The notes below the pieces were generated by a model. That model was not told where the DNA came from and did no database searches. It was given only the letters and a program-made list of their open reading frames with translations. From Clostridia bacterium (GTDB lineage Bacteria > Bacillota > Clostridia > Oscillospirales > CAG-272), in NCBI GenBank assembly GCA_017504625.1, contig JAFVQU010000011.1, positions 74,035 to 138,034 on the forward strand: a stretch of 64,000 bases of DNA, in the 5' to 3' direction. The position numbers and the translations under genes were made by a program. Of this stretch, positions 51,383 through 61,060 are shown one piece after another. Position 1 is the stretch's first letter, and each line of letters starts with the position of its first letter.

Positions 51383-52879
51383 ATGATTACAGGCGAGCTT
51401 AAAAATAGAATTGACGGACTTTGGAACGTATTTGCGGCAGGAGGACTTGTTAATCCTCTTGACGTTATAGAGCAGATTACCTATTTGATGTTTATACATG
51501 ACCTTGACGATACCGATAATATGCGCGCAAAGGAAGCGGTTATGCTGGGGCTTCCTCACAAGAGTATTTTTGCCGATAAGGTAAAGGTTGGCGATCGCGA
51601 GATCGACGGAAATCAGCTTAAGTGGTCGGTATTCCATGATTTTCCCGCAGCAAAAATGTATTCTACCGTGCAGGAATGGGTATTTCCGTTTATCAAAGGG
51701 CTTCATGACGATAAGGATAGCGCATATTCCAAATATATGGACGACGCGATCTTTAAGATCCCCACGCCCTTGCTCCTCGACAAGATAGTATCCGCGCTTG
51801 ACGATATCTATGCGCAGATGGCGCAGATAAAGGATAGCGACATACGCGGCGACGTATACGAGTATCTTCTTTCTAAAATTGCGCAGTCGGGATTGAACGG
51901 TCAGTTCCGTACACCCCGTCATATTATTCGTATGATGGTCGAGCTTATGGATCCTAGCGCCGACGAGGTTATCTGCGACCCCGCTTGCGGTACGTCGGGA
52001 TTTCTTGTTGCCACAGGTGACTATCTCAAAGAAAAGCGCAAAGAGGAGATCTTTTTTAACAGACAGAAAAAGGCGCACTATATGAACGGCATGTTCCACG
52101 GCTACGATATGGATAGAACTATGCTCCGTATCGGCGCGATGAATATGATGACGCACGGTGTGGACAACCCCTATATCGAATACCGTGATAGCTTGTCCGA
52201 TCAGAACGCGGATAAGGATAAATATTCGCTGATTTTTGCAAATCCCCCCTTTAAAGGAAGCCTTGACTATGATACCGTTTCTGCGGATCTTTTGAAGGTA
52301 TGTAAGACCAAGAAAACAGAGCTGCTATTTCTCGCGTTAATGCTTCGTATGCTTCGCGTGGGCGGTAGATGCGCTGTTATCGTTCCCGATGGCGTACTGT
52401 TCGGTTCGTCTACTGCTCATAAGGCTATTCGCAAGGCGATAGTTGATGACAACCGCCTTGAAGCCGTTATTTCCATGCCGTCGGGCGTGTTTAAGCCCTA
52501 CGCAGGCGTTTCCACGGGAATTCTGATCTTCACCAAGACAGGACACGGCGGCACAGACAAGGTTTGGTTCTACGACATGCAAGCCGACGGATTCAGCCTT
52601 GACGATAAGCGTACTGAGGTCAAGGAGAACGACATTCCCGACATTGTCGCGCGATTCCACAACCTTGAGGCAGAAACCGACCGCGCACGCACCGAAAAAT
52701 CCTTCTTCGTACCCAAAGACGAGATCGTGCAGAACGAGTATGACCTCTCTATCAATAAGTATAAAAAGACCGAATATAAGCCTGTGGAGTATGCCTCCAC
52801 CGCCGAGATCATGGCAGAGTTGCATGAGTTGGAGATCGAGATAACCAAAGGACTTGCGGAGTTGGAGGAATTACTTTAA
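51383..52879 (+). CDS. hsdM: type I restriction-modification DNA methyltransferase subunit
   Basis: 498 aa. The N-terminal HsdM_N helical domain is followed by the methyltransferase domain with the S-adenosylmethionine motif DPACGTSGFLV (about residues 200-210) and the catalytic NPPF (about 287). LLFLALMLRMLRVGGRCAVIVPDGVLFGS is a further block. It methylates adenine in the recognition site together with HsdS and forms the restriction complex with HsdR. It shares a TAATG overlap with the next gene. Confidence 0.95.
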   Translation: MITGELKNRIDGLWNVFAAGGLVNPLDVIEQITYLMFIHDLDDTDNMRAKEAVMLGLPHKSIFADKVKVGDREIDGNQLKWSVFHDFPAAKMYSTVQEWVFPFIKGLHDDKDSAYSKYMDDAIFKIPTPLLLDKIVSALDDIYAQMAQIKDSDIRGDVYEYLLSKIAQSGLNGQFRTPRHIIRMMVELMDPSADEVICDPACGTSGFLVATGDYLKEKRKEEIFFNRQKKAHYMNGMFHGYDMDRTMLRIGAMNMMTHGVDNPYIEYRDSLSDQNADKDKYSLIFANPPFKGSLDYDTVSADLLKVCKTKKTELLFLALMLRMLRVGGRCAVIVPDGVLFGSSTAHKAIRKAIVDDNRLEAVISMPSGVFKPYAGVSTGILIFTKTGHGGTDKVWFYDMQADGFSLDDKRTEVKENDIPDIVARFHNLEAETDRARTEKSFFVPKDEIVQNEYDLSINKYKKTEYKPVEYASTAEIMAELHELEIEITKGLAELEELL

Positions 52880-53310
52880 TGGCAAAGAAAAAAGAAAAAC
52901 CGCAGATTATAAATAATATTCAAGAACTTAATCTTGAAATTGACTATGATAAGCTTGCAGAAGCGATAGTGAAGGCAGAGGAAGAATTTCAAAAGAAGAA
53001 AAAGAGGCCTAATAAATTTCGAGCTATCGGAAAATCAATTTTCAATATGACAGTTTCGGTTGTTGCAGTCTTATTGTTAATTGGTGTGATAATAGCTGTT
53101 TGGTCACAGCCAGCACTTAAAGAGGTGTTAAATGTTTTTGAGTCTATTCAGATTACCGGTGTTTTAGCAATTTTTGCAATTTTACATATTTTTTCTGCGA
53201 TTGAATGTTGGAAAGACGATGATGAAAATGCTATTGCAACTTTTAATAATAATATAGCTCTATTTGCATTGATTGTTGCATTGATAGCACTTTATAAGGG
53301 GGTAAGGTAA
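52879..53310 (+). CDS. unknown membrane protein between hsdM and hsdS
   Basis: 143 aa. It has a charged N-terminal helix (IDYDKLAEAIVKAEEEFQKKKKRP). Three hydrophobic segments follow (about residues 57-76 VSVVAVLLLIGVIIAVW; 90-107 ITGVLAIFAILHIF; 122-138 IALFALIVALIALY). There is no known motif. It overlaps hsdM by one base and hsdS by one base, so it is translated as part of the operon. A type I system needs no membrane protein, so it may be a linked defence or toxin-like factor. Confidence 0.8.
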   Translation: MAKKKEKPQIINNIQELNLEIDYDKLAEAIVKAEEEFQKKKKRPNKFRAIGKSIFNMTVSVVAVLLLIGVIIAVWSQPALKEVLNVFESIQITGVLAIFAILHIFSAIECWKDDDENAIATFNNNIALFALIVALIALYKGVR

Positions 53311-54485
53311 TGGCGAGATTGGGTGATATAGCAACAGTAATAACAAAAGGCACTACCCCTACATCAATCGGTTTTACTTTTCAAAATGAAGGTATAAATT
53401 TTGTGAAAATTGAGAGTGTTGACGAAACCGGCAATTTCATTTGCGATAAGTTCGACCACATAAGTGCTGATTGTCATAAAAAACTTAAAAGGTCGCAGCT
53501 ACAGGAGAATGATATTCTGTTTTCCATAGCAGGAGCTATTGGCAGAACGGCTATTGTAACTAAAGATATCCTTCCAGCAAATACAAACCAAGCACTGGCT
53601 ATTATACGAATACCACAAGGTATTATAAATTACTCATTTCTTTTATACATATTGCAGTCCTCGGTAGTGCTTGAACAAGCCGAAAAGAAAAAACAAGGCG
53701 TGGCACAATTAAATTTGTCACTGAAAGATATTGGTGACTTTATAATTCCCGATATTCCTTTAGCAGAACAGCAAGAGATAGTCGATAATCTTAATAAGGT
53801 CAGCAACCTGATATCTCTCCGCAAACAGCAACTTTCAAAATTGGACGAGCTTGTAAAATCCCGATTTATCGAGATGTTCGGCAACCTTGTTATAGGCGAC
53901 AAAATCAGCGAAAACAAGCATAAGGTTGGCGAGATAGCAAGTGTAACAAAATTAGCGGGTTTTGAGTTTACCAAGTATATTCAATATAAGGAGCAAGGAG
54001 ATATTATCATGCTTCGTGGCTTGAACTGCAAGAAAGGCCACTTGGTATTAGACGATATCAAATGGATCGATAAAGAAACATCTGACCTCCTGCCTCGATC
54101 CAAATTGTATTATGGCGATATTTTGATGACATACGCAGGCACAATCGGTGATGTTGCAATGGTGGATGCTGACAATAAATATCATCTTGCACCGAATGTA
54201 GCAAAGATAACATTAACCGATAAAATGGCGTACAACCCTGTGTTCGTAATACACCTGTTCATGTACACCAACGATTATATAATGACCTTTGCATCCGTGG
54301 TGGCTCAAGCATCTATCAATATGGAGAAAATACGAAATTTCGAGTATTATTTTCCTTCTGCTGCACAACAAAACGAATTCGCAGCCTTTGTCGAACAGAC
54401 CGACAAATCGAAATTTGAAATTCAGCAGAGCCTTGAAAAGCTCGAAACACTAAAAAAAGCTTTGATGCAAAAATATTTTGGGTGA
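53310..54485 (+). CDS. hsdS: type I restriction specificity subunit
   Basis: 391 aa with two target-recognition halves, each ending in a conserved helix. The first opens RLGDIATVITKGTTPTSIGF and ends LAEQQEIVDNLNKVSNLISLRKQQLSKLDELVKSRF. The second opens VGEIASVTKLAGFEFTKYIQYK and ends AAQQNEFAAFVEQTDKSKFEIQQSLEKLETLKKALMQKYFG. Each half reads one part of a split DNA target. The sequence itself does not reveal the target. Confidence 0.95.
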   Translation: MARLGDIATVITKGTTPTSIGFTFQNEGINFVKIESVDETGNFICDKFDHISADCHKKLKRSQLQENDILFSIAGAIGRTAIVTKDILPANTNQALAIIRIPQGIINYSFLLYILQSSVVLEQAEKKKQGVAQLNLSLKDIGDFIIPDIPLAEQQEIVDNLNKVSNLISLRKQQLSKLDELVKSRFIEMFGNLVIGDKISENKHKVGEIASVTKLAGFEFTKYIQYKEQGDIIMLRGLNCKKGHLVLDDIKWIDKETSDLLPRSKLYYGDILMTYAGTIGDVAMVDADNKYHLAPNVAKITLTDKMAYNPVFVIHLFMYTNDYIMTFASVVAQASINMEKIRNFEYYFPSAAQQNEFAAFVEQTDKSKFEIQQSLEKLETLKKALMQKYFG

Positions 54486-54499
54486 GGTGAGAAAGAATT

Positions 54500-55528
54500 A
54501 TGCCAAAATTTACAGTGCCTGTGGGCAAAGAGCCTAAAGGAGAGTGTAAAATACTTTTTATTATCGGAAACGGATTTGATCTCGGATTGGGAATGAAAAC
54601 ACGTTATTCGGACATGTATGAATCTTATATAAATTCTAAATCCAAATCAGAATCAATAAAAGCATTTAAGGTTCGCTTATCAAACGATATTAAGTATGAA
54701 AACTGGTCAGATTTTGAAATGGCAATGGCAAAAAAAGCAAATGATTTTTCGAGTGAAAATGAATTTGTTGAGTGTATTAGAGATTTCAAAAAGCATATGG
54801 CCGATCATCTGGAAAGGGAGACACAAAACAAAGTCGAAAAATTAGGTCAAGTAGCATTTACAGAACAAAGAGATGTTATGTGGGAATCAATAACAAACTT
54901 TGAATATGGGCTTATTCCTAATGATGTAAAAGAAATCAAAAGGATAAGAGGGGATAAAGATCTTACACATAGTTTCTTAACTTTTAATTATACTAAGATC
55001 TTTGATTATTTGTTGCGTTTTGTAAATATATATGATTATCCGTTACACATCCATGGCACATTGGGCGAAGATATTGTGACAGGAGTGGATGGAGATGATC
55101 AATTAGTGCCAACAAAATATAAGATTACAAGAAAAACTGAACGGGCTTTTATCAAACCAAAGTTCAACGAATCTTTTGATGTGGAACGCATCAAACAAGC
55201 CGCAAATATGATAACAGAAAGCAACATAATATGTAGTTATGGGTTCTCTTATGGACAATCCGATAGAATGTGGCTCAACTTAATATCACAATGGCTATTA
55301 GCTAATGCCGGGCATCATTTAGTAGCATTTATGTATGATGATACTCTGTACGACAAAATCAATCCCGACATAAGAATGGACGCCGAAGAAGAGAAAAAAA
55401 TTGAGTTGTTAAAAAAACTTGGTTTGAGTGATAATGATGAGATTTTTAAACAAGTACACATACCTGTAGGATATGATATATTTGATATCAACTTTGACAA
55501 AACAGAGGCAAGTTTACAGCCAGTATAA
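54500..55528 (+). CDS. AbiH-family abortive-infection-like protein
   Basis: 342 aa. ILFIIGNGFDLGLGMKTRYSDMYESY is the N-terminal signature of AbiH (NGFDLAhglkTsYsDf). Later blocks are ENWSDFEMAMAK, FLTFNYTKIFDYLL, HIHGTLGED and IICSYGFSYGQSDRMWL. AbiH proteins are linked to phage-abortive infection, though the biochemical action is not known. It lies in the type I operon 14 nt after hsdS, so it is probably expressed with it. Confidence 0.9.
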   Translation: MPKFTVPVGKEPKGECKILFIIGNGFDLGLGMKTRYSDMYESYINSKSKSESIKAFKVRLSNDIKYENWSDFEMAMAKKANDFSSENEFVECIRDFKKHMADHLERETQNKVEKLGQVAFTEQRDVMWESITNFEYGLIPNDVKEIKRIRGDKDLTHSFLTFNYTKIFDYLLRFVNIYDYPLHIHGTLGEDIVTGVDGDDQLVPTKYKITRKTERAFIKPKFNESFDVERIKQAANMITESNIICSYGFSYGQSDRMWLNLISQWLLANAGHHLVAFMYDDTLYDKINPDIRMDAEEEKKIELLKKLGLSDNDEIFKQVHIPVGYDIFDINFDKTEASLQPV

Positions 55529-55569
55529 ATAAGTAAAAACAATAAAAATTTGCATTAAAGAGGTAAATC

Positions 55570-55689
55570 ATGACCAACTTTGATTTCCTAAAAGCTACCC
55601 CCGATTTTGACACGTTTGCAGACGTAGCGATATCGGCGGAGAAAATATTACATATCGACGTGGATGCCTGTGTAACGCATTTGAGTTAA
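55570..55689 (+). pseudogene. truncated duplicate of the hsdR start
   Basis: 39 codons from ATG 55570 read MTNFDFLKATPDFDTFADVA and so on. They match the real HsdR start at 56386 over the first 34 residues with two changes, then end in VTHLS and a stop. DNA identity is about 90 percent over 110 nt. It is a broken copy of the 5' end of hsdR, with the gene at 55748 between the two copies. Confidence 0.9.
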
Positions 55690-55747
55690 GGAAGGTTAAA
55701 AAGTTTAAAAATCAAAATATTATAATTATTGAATAAAGGAGAATAAA

Positions 55748-56362
55748 ATGGAGTTTATAAAAACTGTTTGGTGTTGGTTACGTGTAAACTGGTTAGATGT
55801 TTCACTTATTATAGTAGGAGCGTCAGCATTTTTTACATATTACTGTGAAATTAAAAGGAAAAGAAAAACAGCAGCAACTATAATAATTAACCAGATCAAG
55901 GAAATTGATGAAGCTATTTTGCAATTGCAAAAAGCGGAGGCTTTAAATACAACAGTAATATATAAATCTAAGGCAATTATGTCTGAAAACTATTGGACTA
56001 AATACCGACATTTGCTTATAAGAAAATTATCACCAGTTCAAATTTCTACAATTGAAGTTTTTTATTCACAGGCGGAAGAAATTGAAAAATCAAGATTGTC
56101 GGTTTGTAATGAAATTCTCGCCACGTTTAATAATAAAGAACTTGTCTACCAATTAAAGGTTGCCGAAGAAATTATTAATACAGGCGGATTCGCTGGGAAG
56201 AAATCACCACTTTATGAATATTATAAATCTAGAGCAACATATATATCCAAACTTCCAATGTCTTATTTAACAGATAATTTGAGAACATTTAGAAGATTGG
56301 TTGACACGCCTGATGGAATAGATATATACAAAAAATTAAAAAAGCTCTCATATTTAAAATGA
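55748..56362 (+). CDS. unknown membrane-anchored protein inserted before hsdR
   Basis: 204 aa. One N-terminal membrane helix (WLDVSLIIVGASAFFTYY, about residues 16-33) is followed by a basic KRKRKT stop-transfer. A long helical, probably coiled-coil cytoplasmic region follows (TIIINQIKEIDEAILQLQKAEAL). There is no known motif. The ATG follows AAAGGAG. It looks like a small passenger gene, possibly a defence effector, carried between the repeated hsdR starts. Confidence 0.75.
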   Translation: MEFIKTVWCWLRVNWLDVSLIIVGASAFFTYYCEIKRKRKTAATIIINQIKEIDEAILQLQKAEALNTTVIYKSKAIMSENYWTKYRHLLIRKLSPVQISTIEVFYSQAEEIEKSRLSVCNEILATFNNKELVYQLKVAEEIINTGGFAGKKSPLYEYYKSRATYISKLPMSYLTDNLRTFRRLVDTPDGIDIYKKLKKLSYLK

Positions 56363-56385
56363 TTTTTGTAAAAAAAGGAGGCCAT

Positions 56386-59300
56386 ATGACCAACTTTGAT
56401 TTCCTAAAAGATACCCCCGATTTTGACACGTTTAGTGACGTGGCGATATCGGCGGAGAAAATATTACATATTGACGTGGATGCCTGCGCCATCAACTGTC
56501 GGCGCGCGATGGAGTTCGCGGTCAAGTGGATGTACTCTGTGGACAAGGATCTCGATATTCCTTGCGAGAGTAATCTGCAAAGGCTGATAAATGCCGAGGA
56601 ATTCCGCGCGATCGTCGGGCAAGACGTTTGGAAGCGCATGGATATTGTCCGTCAGATAGGCAATAGTGCGGCGCACGGCGGCAAAAAGGTCACAAAGGAC
56701 GAGGCGGAGCTTTGCCTTGAAAACTTATTTGTCTTCCTTGATCTTGTGGCATATTTCTACGCGCCCGAGTATGAGGAGCAGAAGTTTGACAAGTCCTTGC
56801 TTGAATTGACTATTGACGAGGCATTGTCCTTCGTGCCTGACACCGATATTGACGTTAACAAGTTAATTGAGGAAAACAAGGCGATGAAGGACGAGCTTAC
56901 CGCCCGCCGAGCAGAGCAGCAGCAGACCTATGTTCCAAAGCCCCTTGAACTTTCCGAGTACAAGACGAGAAAGATCTACATCGACTACATGCTTCGCGAT
57001 GCGGGCTGGGTCGAGGGTAAGGACTGGCTCAACGAGGTCGAGCTTTACGGTATGCCCAACAAGAGCGAGGTCGGTTATGCCGACTATGTGCTCTATGGTG
57101 ATGACGGCAAGGCACTTGCAGTCCTTGAAGCGAAGCGCACATGTGTAGACGTTTCTAAGGGCAGACAGCAGGCAAAGCTTTACGCCGACCTTTTGGAGAA
57201 GAAATACGGTCGCAGACCGATCATTTTCCTTTCAAACGGCTTTGACACGCGCATATGGAACGACAAATATTATCCCGAGCGCAAGGTGGCATCTGTTTAT
57301 TCCAAGCGCGATCTTGAAAAGCTTTTCAATCTCCACACTATGCGGATAAGCCTCAAGAACGTGTCGGTAGACAAATATATTGCGGGACGTTACTATCAAG
57401 AGGGAGCAATCAAGGCGGTTTGCGAGGCGTTTGATAAGAAAAATCGCCGCAAGGCGCTTCTCGTTATGGCAACCGGCTCGGGTAAAACGAGAACGGTTAT
57501 CGCGCTCTGCAAGGTGTTGCTTGATCACGGCTGGGTGAAGAATATTCTGTTCCTTGCCGACCGAAATTCGCTTGTTACACAGGCAAAGCGTGCTTTTGTG
57601 AATATGCTACCCGATCTCTCGGTGACTAATCTCTGCGAGGACAAGGAGAATTTTGACGCGCGTTGCGTATTCTCGACCTATCAGACGATGATGAATTGCA
57701 TTGACACGGTCAAGGACGAGGATGATAAGAAGCTTTTTACAGTCGGTCACTTTGATCTTGTCATCGTTGACGAGGCGCACCGCTCAATTTATAACAAATA
57801 CAGAGATATATTCAACTATTTCGACGCACCGCTGGTGGGTCTTACCGCCACGCCCAAGGACGAGATCGATAAAAATACATACGACATATTTGAAATGGAG
57901 CCCAATATACCTACCTACGCATATGAGCTTTCACAAGCCGTCACCGACGGATATCTCGTTGATTTTATGTCTGTAGAGAGTAAACTGAGATTTATCGAGC
58001 AGGGAATTGTGTACGATGATCTTTCCGACGAGGATAAGCAGGCATACGAGGACACCTTTGAAGACGAAAACGGTGAGTTGCCCGAAAGAATTGCGTCGTC
58101 TGCCCTTAATGAGTGGGTATTTAACGAGGATACCATTCGTCAAGTGCTTCATATTCTTATGAATGACGGTCTACGTGTTGATTACGGAGAAAAGCTCGGT
58201 AAAACGATCATTTTTGCGAAAAATCACGAGCATGCTGAGAAGATTCACGAGATATTCGGCAAGGAATATCCCCATCTTCCCGGTTACACCAAGGTTATTG
58301 ACAACTATATGACCTATGCGCAGAGCGCAATCGATGAGTTTTCTGATCCAAAGAAAATGCCGCAGATCGCTATCTCGGTAGATATGCTTGACACAGGTAT
58401 CGACGTTCCCGAGGTACTCAACCTTGTGTTCTTCAAAAAGGTGATGAGTAAGGCAAAGTTCTGGCAGATGATAGGTCGTGGTACACGTCGATGTGACGGT
58501 CTTATCGACGGCAAGGATAAGGACAAGTTCTATATCTTCGATTTCTGCGGGAACTTTGAGTTCTTCCGTATGAATAACGGCAAGCCGACTGCTAATCAGA
58601 TGGCTCTGCAGGGAGCTATATTTAAACTAAAGGCCCAAATTGCTTTTAAACTGGAAGGTCTAGAATATCAAACTCCCGAGCTTATCTCGTTCCGCAAATC
58701 CTTGGTCGACGATATGGTTCGCAAGGTTAGTGAGCTGAACAGGGATAATTTTGCCGTCAGACAGCATTTACGTTACGTAGAGCGATATTCTAACGTTGAT
58801 AGCTACAATATACTGACTTATGAGGATACGCTATCAATGGCGGAAGAGCTGGCACCTCTGATTACTCCCGACGAGGACGAGGCTTCTGCGGTTCGCTTTG
58901 ATGCGCTTATGTACGGCATTGAGCTTGCATATCTCGCCGGTAAGAAGTATGCACGCGCACATACTGATCTGTATAAAAAAGTCAGCGGAATAGCAAGTGT
59001 GGCGAATATACCTGAGATCATGGCGCAGTCTGAGCTGATAAATAAGATTTTGCATACAGATTATCTTGAGAATGCCGGCATCAACGAGTTTGAGTATATT
59101 CGTGAGCATCTTCGTGATTTGATGAAGTATATTCCGAGAACGGGTGTGAAGTATATTACAAATTTTGACGACGAGATTTTGTCGACCGAGTGGAATGAAT
59201 CTAATCTGGAGAGCGATGATCTTCAAAATTATAAGGCAAAAGCTGAGTTTTATATCCGTCAGCATCAGGACGAGGATGCAATTGCCAAGTTGAAGTGGAA

Positions 59301-59682
59301 TGTTCCGCTTAACGAGGAGGATGTAAAATCTCTCGAGCGTATTTTGTGGAGCGAGGTTGGTAGCCAGAATGATTATAAAACCGAATATGGTGAGAAGCCT
59401 CTTGGAGAATTTGTGCGTGAAATCGTTGGCCTTGATATGTCTGCAGCAAAGGAGGCATTTGCTGAATTTCTGAACAATGTAAACCTTGATGCAAGACAGA
59501 TTTATTTCGTTAACCAGATCGTTGAGTATATTGTTCATAACGGTGTGATGAAGGATATGTCGGTTCTCTTGGAGCCTCCGTTTACCGACAAGGGTAGCAT
59601 TGTAGATGTGTTTACAGATGTTTCGATTTGGATGGGAATTAAAAACGTAATTGATCAGATAAATGCCAACGCAGCGGCGTAA
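56386..59682 (+). CDS. hsdR: type I restriction endonuclease subunit
   Basis: 1098 aa from ATG 56386, with AAAAAGGAGG upstream; the in-frame ATG 56359 lacks one. The N-terminal about 130 residues are a DUF4145-like domain (INCRRAMEFAVKWMY). A nuclease core follows with ADYVLYGDDGKALAVLEAKR (D...ExK, about residues 232-250). Then come helicase motifs: ATGSGKTRT (about 361-369), VDEAH, GLTATPKD and the arginine-rich QMIGRGTRRCDG. Finally there is the EcoEI-type C-terminal domain. It cuts unmethylated DNA after ATP-driven translocation. Confidence 0.95.
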   Translation: MTNFDFLKDTPDFDTFSDVAISAEKILHIDVDACAINCRRAMEFAVKWMYSVDKDLDIPCESNLQRLINAEEFRAIVGQDVWKRMDIVRQIGNSAAHGGKKVTKDEAELCLENLFVFLDLVAYFYAPEYEEQKFDKSLLELTIDEALSFVPDTDIDVNKLIEENKAMKDELTARRAEQQQTYVPKPLELSEYKTRKIYIDYMLRDAGWVEGKDWLNEVELYGMPNKSEVGYADYVLYGDDGKALAVLEAKRTCVDVSKGRQQAKLYADLLEKKYGRRPIIFLSNGFDTRIWNDKYYPERKVASVYSKRDLEKLFNLHTMRISLKNVSVDKYIAGRYYQEGAIKAVCEAFDKKNRRKALLVMATGSGKTRTVIALCKVLLDHGWVKNILFLADRNSLVTQAKRAFVNMLPDLSVTNLCEDKENFDARCVFSTYQTMMNCIDTVKDEDDKKLFTVGHFDLVIVDEAHRSIYNKYRDIFNYFDAPLVGLTATPKDEIDKNTYDIFEMEPNIPTYAYELSQAVTDGYLVDFMSVESKLRFIEQGIVYDDLSDEDKQAYEDTFEDENGELPERIASSALNEWVFNEDTIRQVLHILMNDGLRVDYGEKLGKTIIFAKNHEHAEKIHEIFGKEYPHLPGYTKVIDNYMTYAQSAIDEFSDPKKMPQIAISVDMLDTGIDVPEVLNLVFFKKVMSKAKFWQMIGRGTRRCDGLIDGKDKDKFYIFDFCGNFEFFRMNNGKPTANQMALQGAIFKLKAQIAFKLEGLEYQTPELISFRKSLVDDMVRKVSELNRDNFAVRQHLRYVERYSNVDSYNILTYEDTLSMAEELAPLITPDEDEASAVRFDALMYGIELAYLAGKKYARAHTDLYKKVSGIASVANIPEIMAQSELINKILHTDYLENAGINEFEYIREHLRDLMKYIPRTGVKYITNFDDEILSTEWNESNLESDDLQNYKAKAEFYIRQHQDEDAIAKLKWNVPLNEEDVKSLERILWSEVGSQNDYKTEYGEKPLGEFVREIVGLDMSAAKEAFAEFLNNVNLDARQIYFVNQIVEYIVHNGVMKDMSVLLEPPFTDKGSIVDVFTDVSIWMGIKNVIDQINANAAA

Positions 59683-59689
59683 ATTGGAA

Positions 59690-59757
59690 AGTCCGACTAT
59701 GATAAAACAAGAATTTATTGAGTACTGCTTTAGCACATTTGGTACATTGTCGGACTC
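59690..59757. repeat. imperfect inverted repeat after hsdR
   Basis: AAGTCCGAC near 59689-59697 and GTCGGACT at 59750-59757 are inverse copies, with outer bases TTGG and CCAA also pairing. About 52 nt lie between. There is no T run, so a simple terminator is unlikely. It may be a small structured RNA or an element end. The rest of the 235-nt gap shows nothing. Confidence 0.4.
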
Positions 59758-59917
59758 TCCCAACTAAATTGTGAAATCCTATGTTAATGTCAGCTTGGAA
59801 ACAACAAAATTATCTATACCAAGGTCAACAAGGTAACTGATAATTTGTTTTGGACACAATCTAAAAAATACATTTAAAAGGTAATAAGCTGCCAATACGA
59901 AATAAATGGGAGGAAAT

Positions 59918-60958
59918 ATGCCACTACAAATAATCAGACAAGACATAACGAAAATGCGTGTTGACGCCATTGTCAATACGACCAATGAAGAGATGGTTGG
60001 ATACAGTGGCGTTGATCTCGCCGTACATACGATCGCTGGCCCCGAGCTTGATGCGGAGTGTGAAACACTTGCACCGCTCGGCCTTGGACAAGCGAAGATA
60101 TCTGGCGGATACAGACTTCCTTGCAAGTACGTCATACATACGTCGGGGCCAATCTGGCGCGGCGGTTTGTTTGGTGAAAGCACCATTCTGCGCTCTTGCT
60201 ATATGGAATCGCTCAAGCTTGCTGTCAAGCATGGGTGCAAGACTGTAGCATTCCCGCTTATCAGTGCGGGTGTGTATCAGTATCCCAAGGATCATGTCTT
60301 GAAGTTTGCTATCCAGACGATAACCGAATTCCTCTTTGATAATGAGCTGACCGTCTACCTTTGTGTATACGACAAGGAAGCGTATACGTTTAGTCAGAAG
60401 CTTTTCAATGATATTCAATCGTTTATTGACGATGAATACGTCGACGAACACGACAAGGATTATTTTGATGAGTATGATGACGATGAGGAGGATGATTCGA
60501 CAAGCGAGTTCATGTTCTCAATGAGCTACGCTCCTCGTGCGATCATAGCGCGCTCCGATTCTCCTTGCTCATCCGTTGAGGGCAAGACGTTAGACGAATA
60601 CGTGGATCAGCTTGACAGAAGCTTCCAAGAGATGCTTTTTGACTTGATTGATAAAAGTGGTATGCGCGACGTTGAATGCTACAAGAAAGCCAACGTTGAT
60701 AAGCGCATATTCTCAAAAATCAAGAGTAACAAGGATTATCGCCCTTCAAAGCAGACCGCAGTTGCTTTTGCAATTTCACTGAAGCTCGATCTGGATACTA
60801 CCCAAGAGCTTTTGGCGACGGCAGGAATGACGTTGTCACGAAGCAACAAATTTGACAAGATCATCCGTTATTTTATCCACAACGGAATCTACGATATTTT
60901 TGAAATCAACGAGGCTCTCTTCGAGTTTGATCAGATGCTTCTCGGAAGCGGTATGTAA
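59918..60958 (+). CDS. macro-domain protein with helical C-terminal domain
   Basis: 346 aa from ATG 59918, with GGGAGGAA upstream. Residues about 1-160 form a macro domain. They include IIRQDITKMRVDAIVNTTNEEM, with the ADP-ribose-binding IVN and GVDLAVHTIAG, then YVIHTSGPIW and VAFPLISAGVYQYPKD. After an acidic linker (DEYDDDEEDD) the last 110 residues are helical and HTH-like (YKKANVDKRIFSKIKSNKDYRPSKQTAVAFAISLKL). Macro domains bind or remove ADP-ribose. The next two genes suggest an ADP-ribose-linked module. Confidence 0.88.
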   Translation: MPLQIIRQDITKMRVDAIVNTTNEEMVGYSGVDLAVHTIAGPELDAECETLAPLGLGQAKISGGYRLPCKYVIHTSGPIWRGGLFGESTILRSCYMESLKLAVKHGCKTVAFPLISAGVYQYPKDHVLKFAIQTITEFLFDNELTVYLCVYDKEAYTFSQKLFNDIQSFIDDEYVDEHDKDYFDEYDDDEEDDSTSEFMFSMSYAPRAIIARSDSPCSSVEGKTLDEYVDQLDRSFQEMLFDLIDKSGMRDVECYKKANVDKRIFSKIKSNKDYRPSKQTAVAFAISLKLDLDTTQELLATAGMTLSRSNKFDKIIRYFIHNGIYDIFEINEALFEFDQMLLGSGM

Positions 60959-60997
60959 AGTCCCCCGACAAGCGACCTTTTTTAAAACGGAATAATG

Positions 60998-61038
60998 TAT
61001 AATGTGGTTGTAAGGCAGAGATGCCCGACAACCACATT
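60998..61038 (+). promoter_or_regulatory. -10 box and hairpin before the vWA gene
   Basis: TATAAT (60998-61003) has no strong -35. AATGTGGTTGT (61001-61011) pairs perfectly with ACAACCACATT (61028-61038), so the transcript would begin with a stem-loop or the DNA holds an operator. The vWA gene starts 23 nt after it. Confidence 0.5.
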
Positions 61039-61060
61039 TATTTTTTTGGAGGATTTTGAT

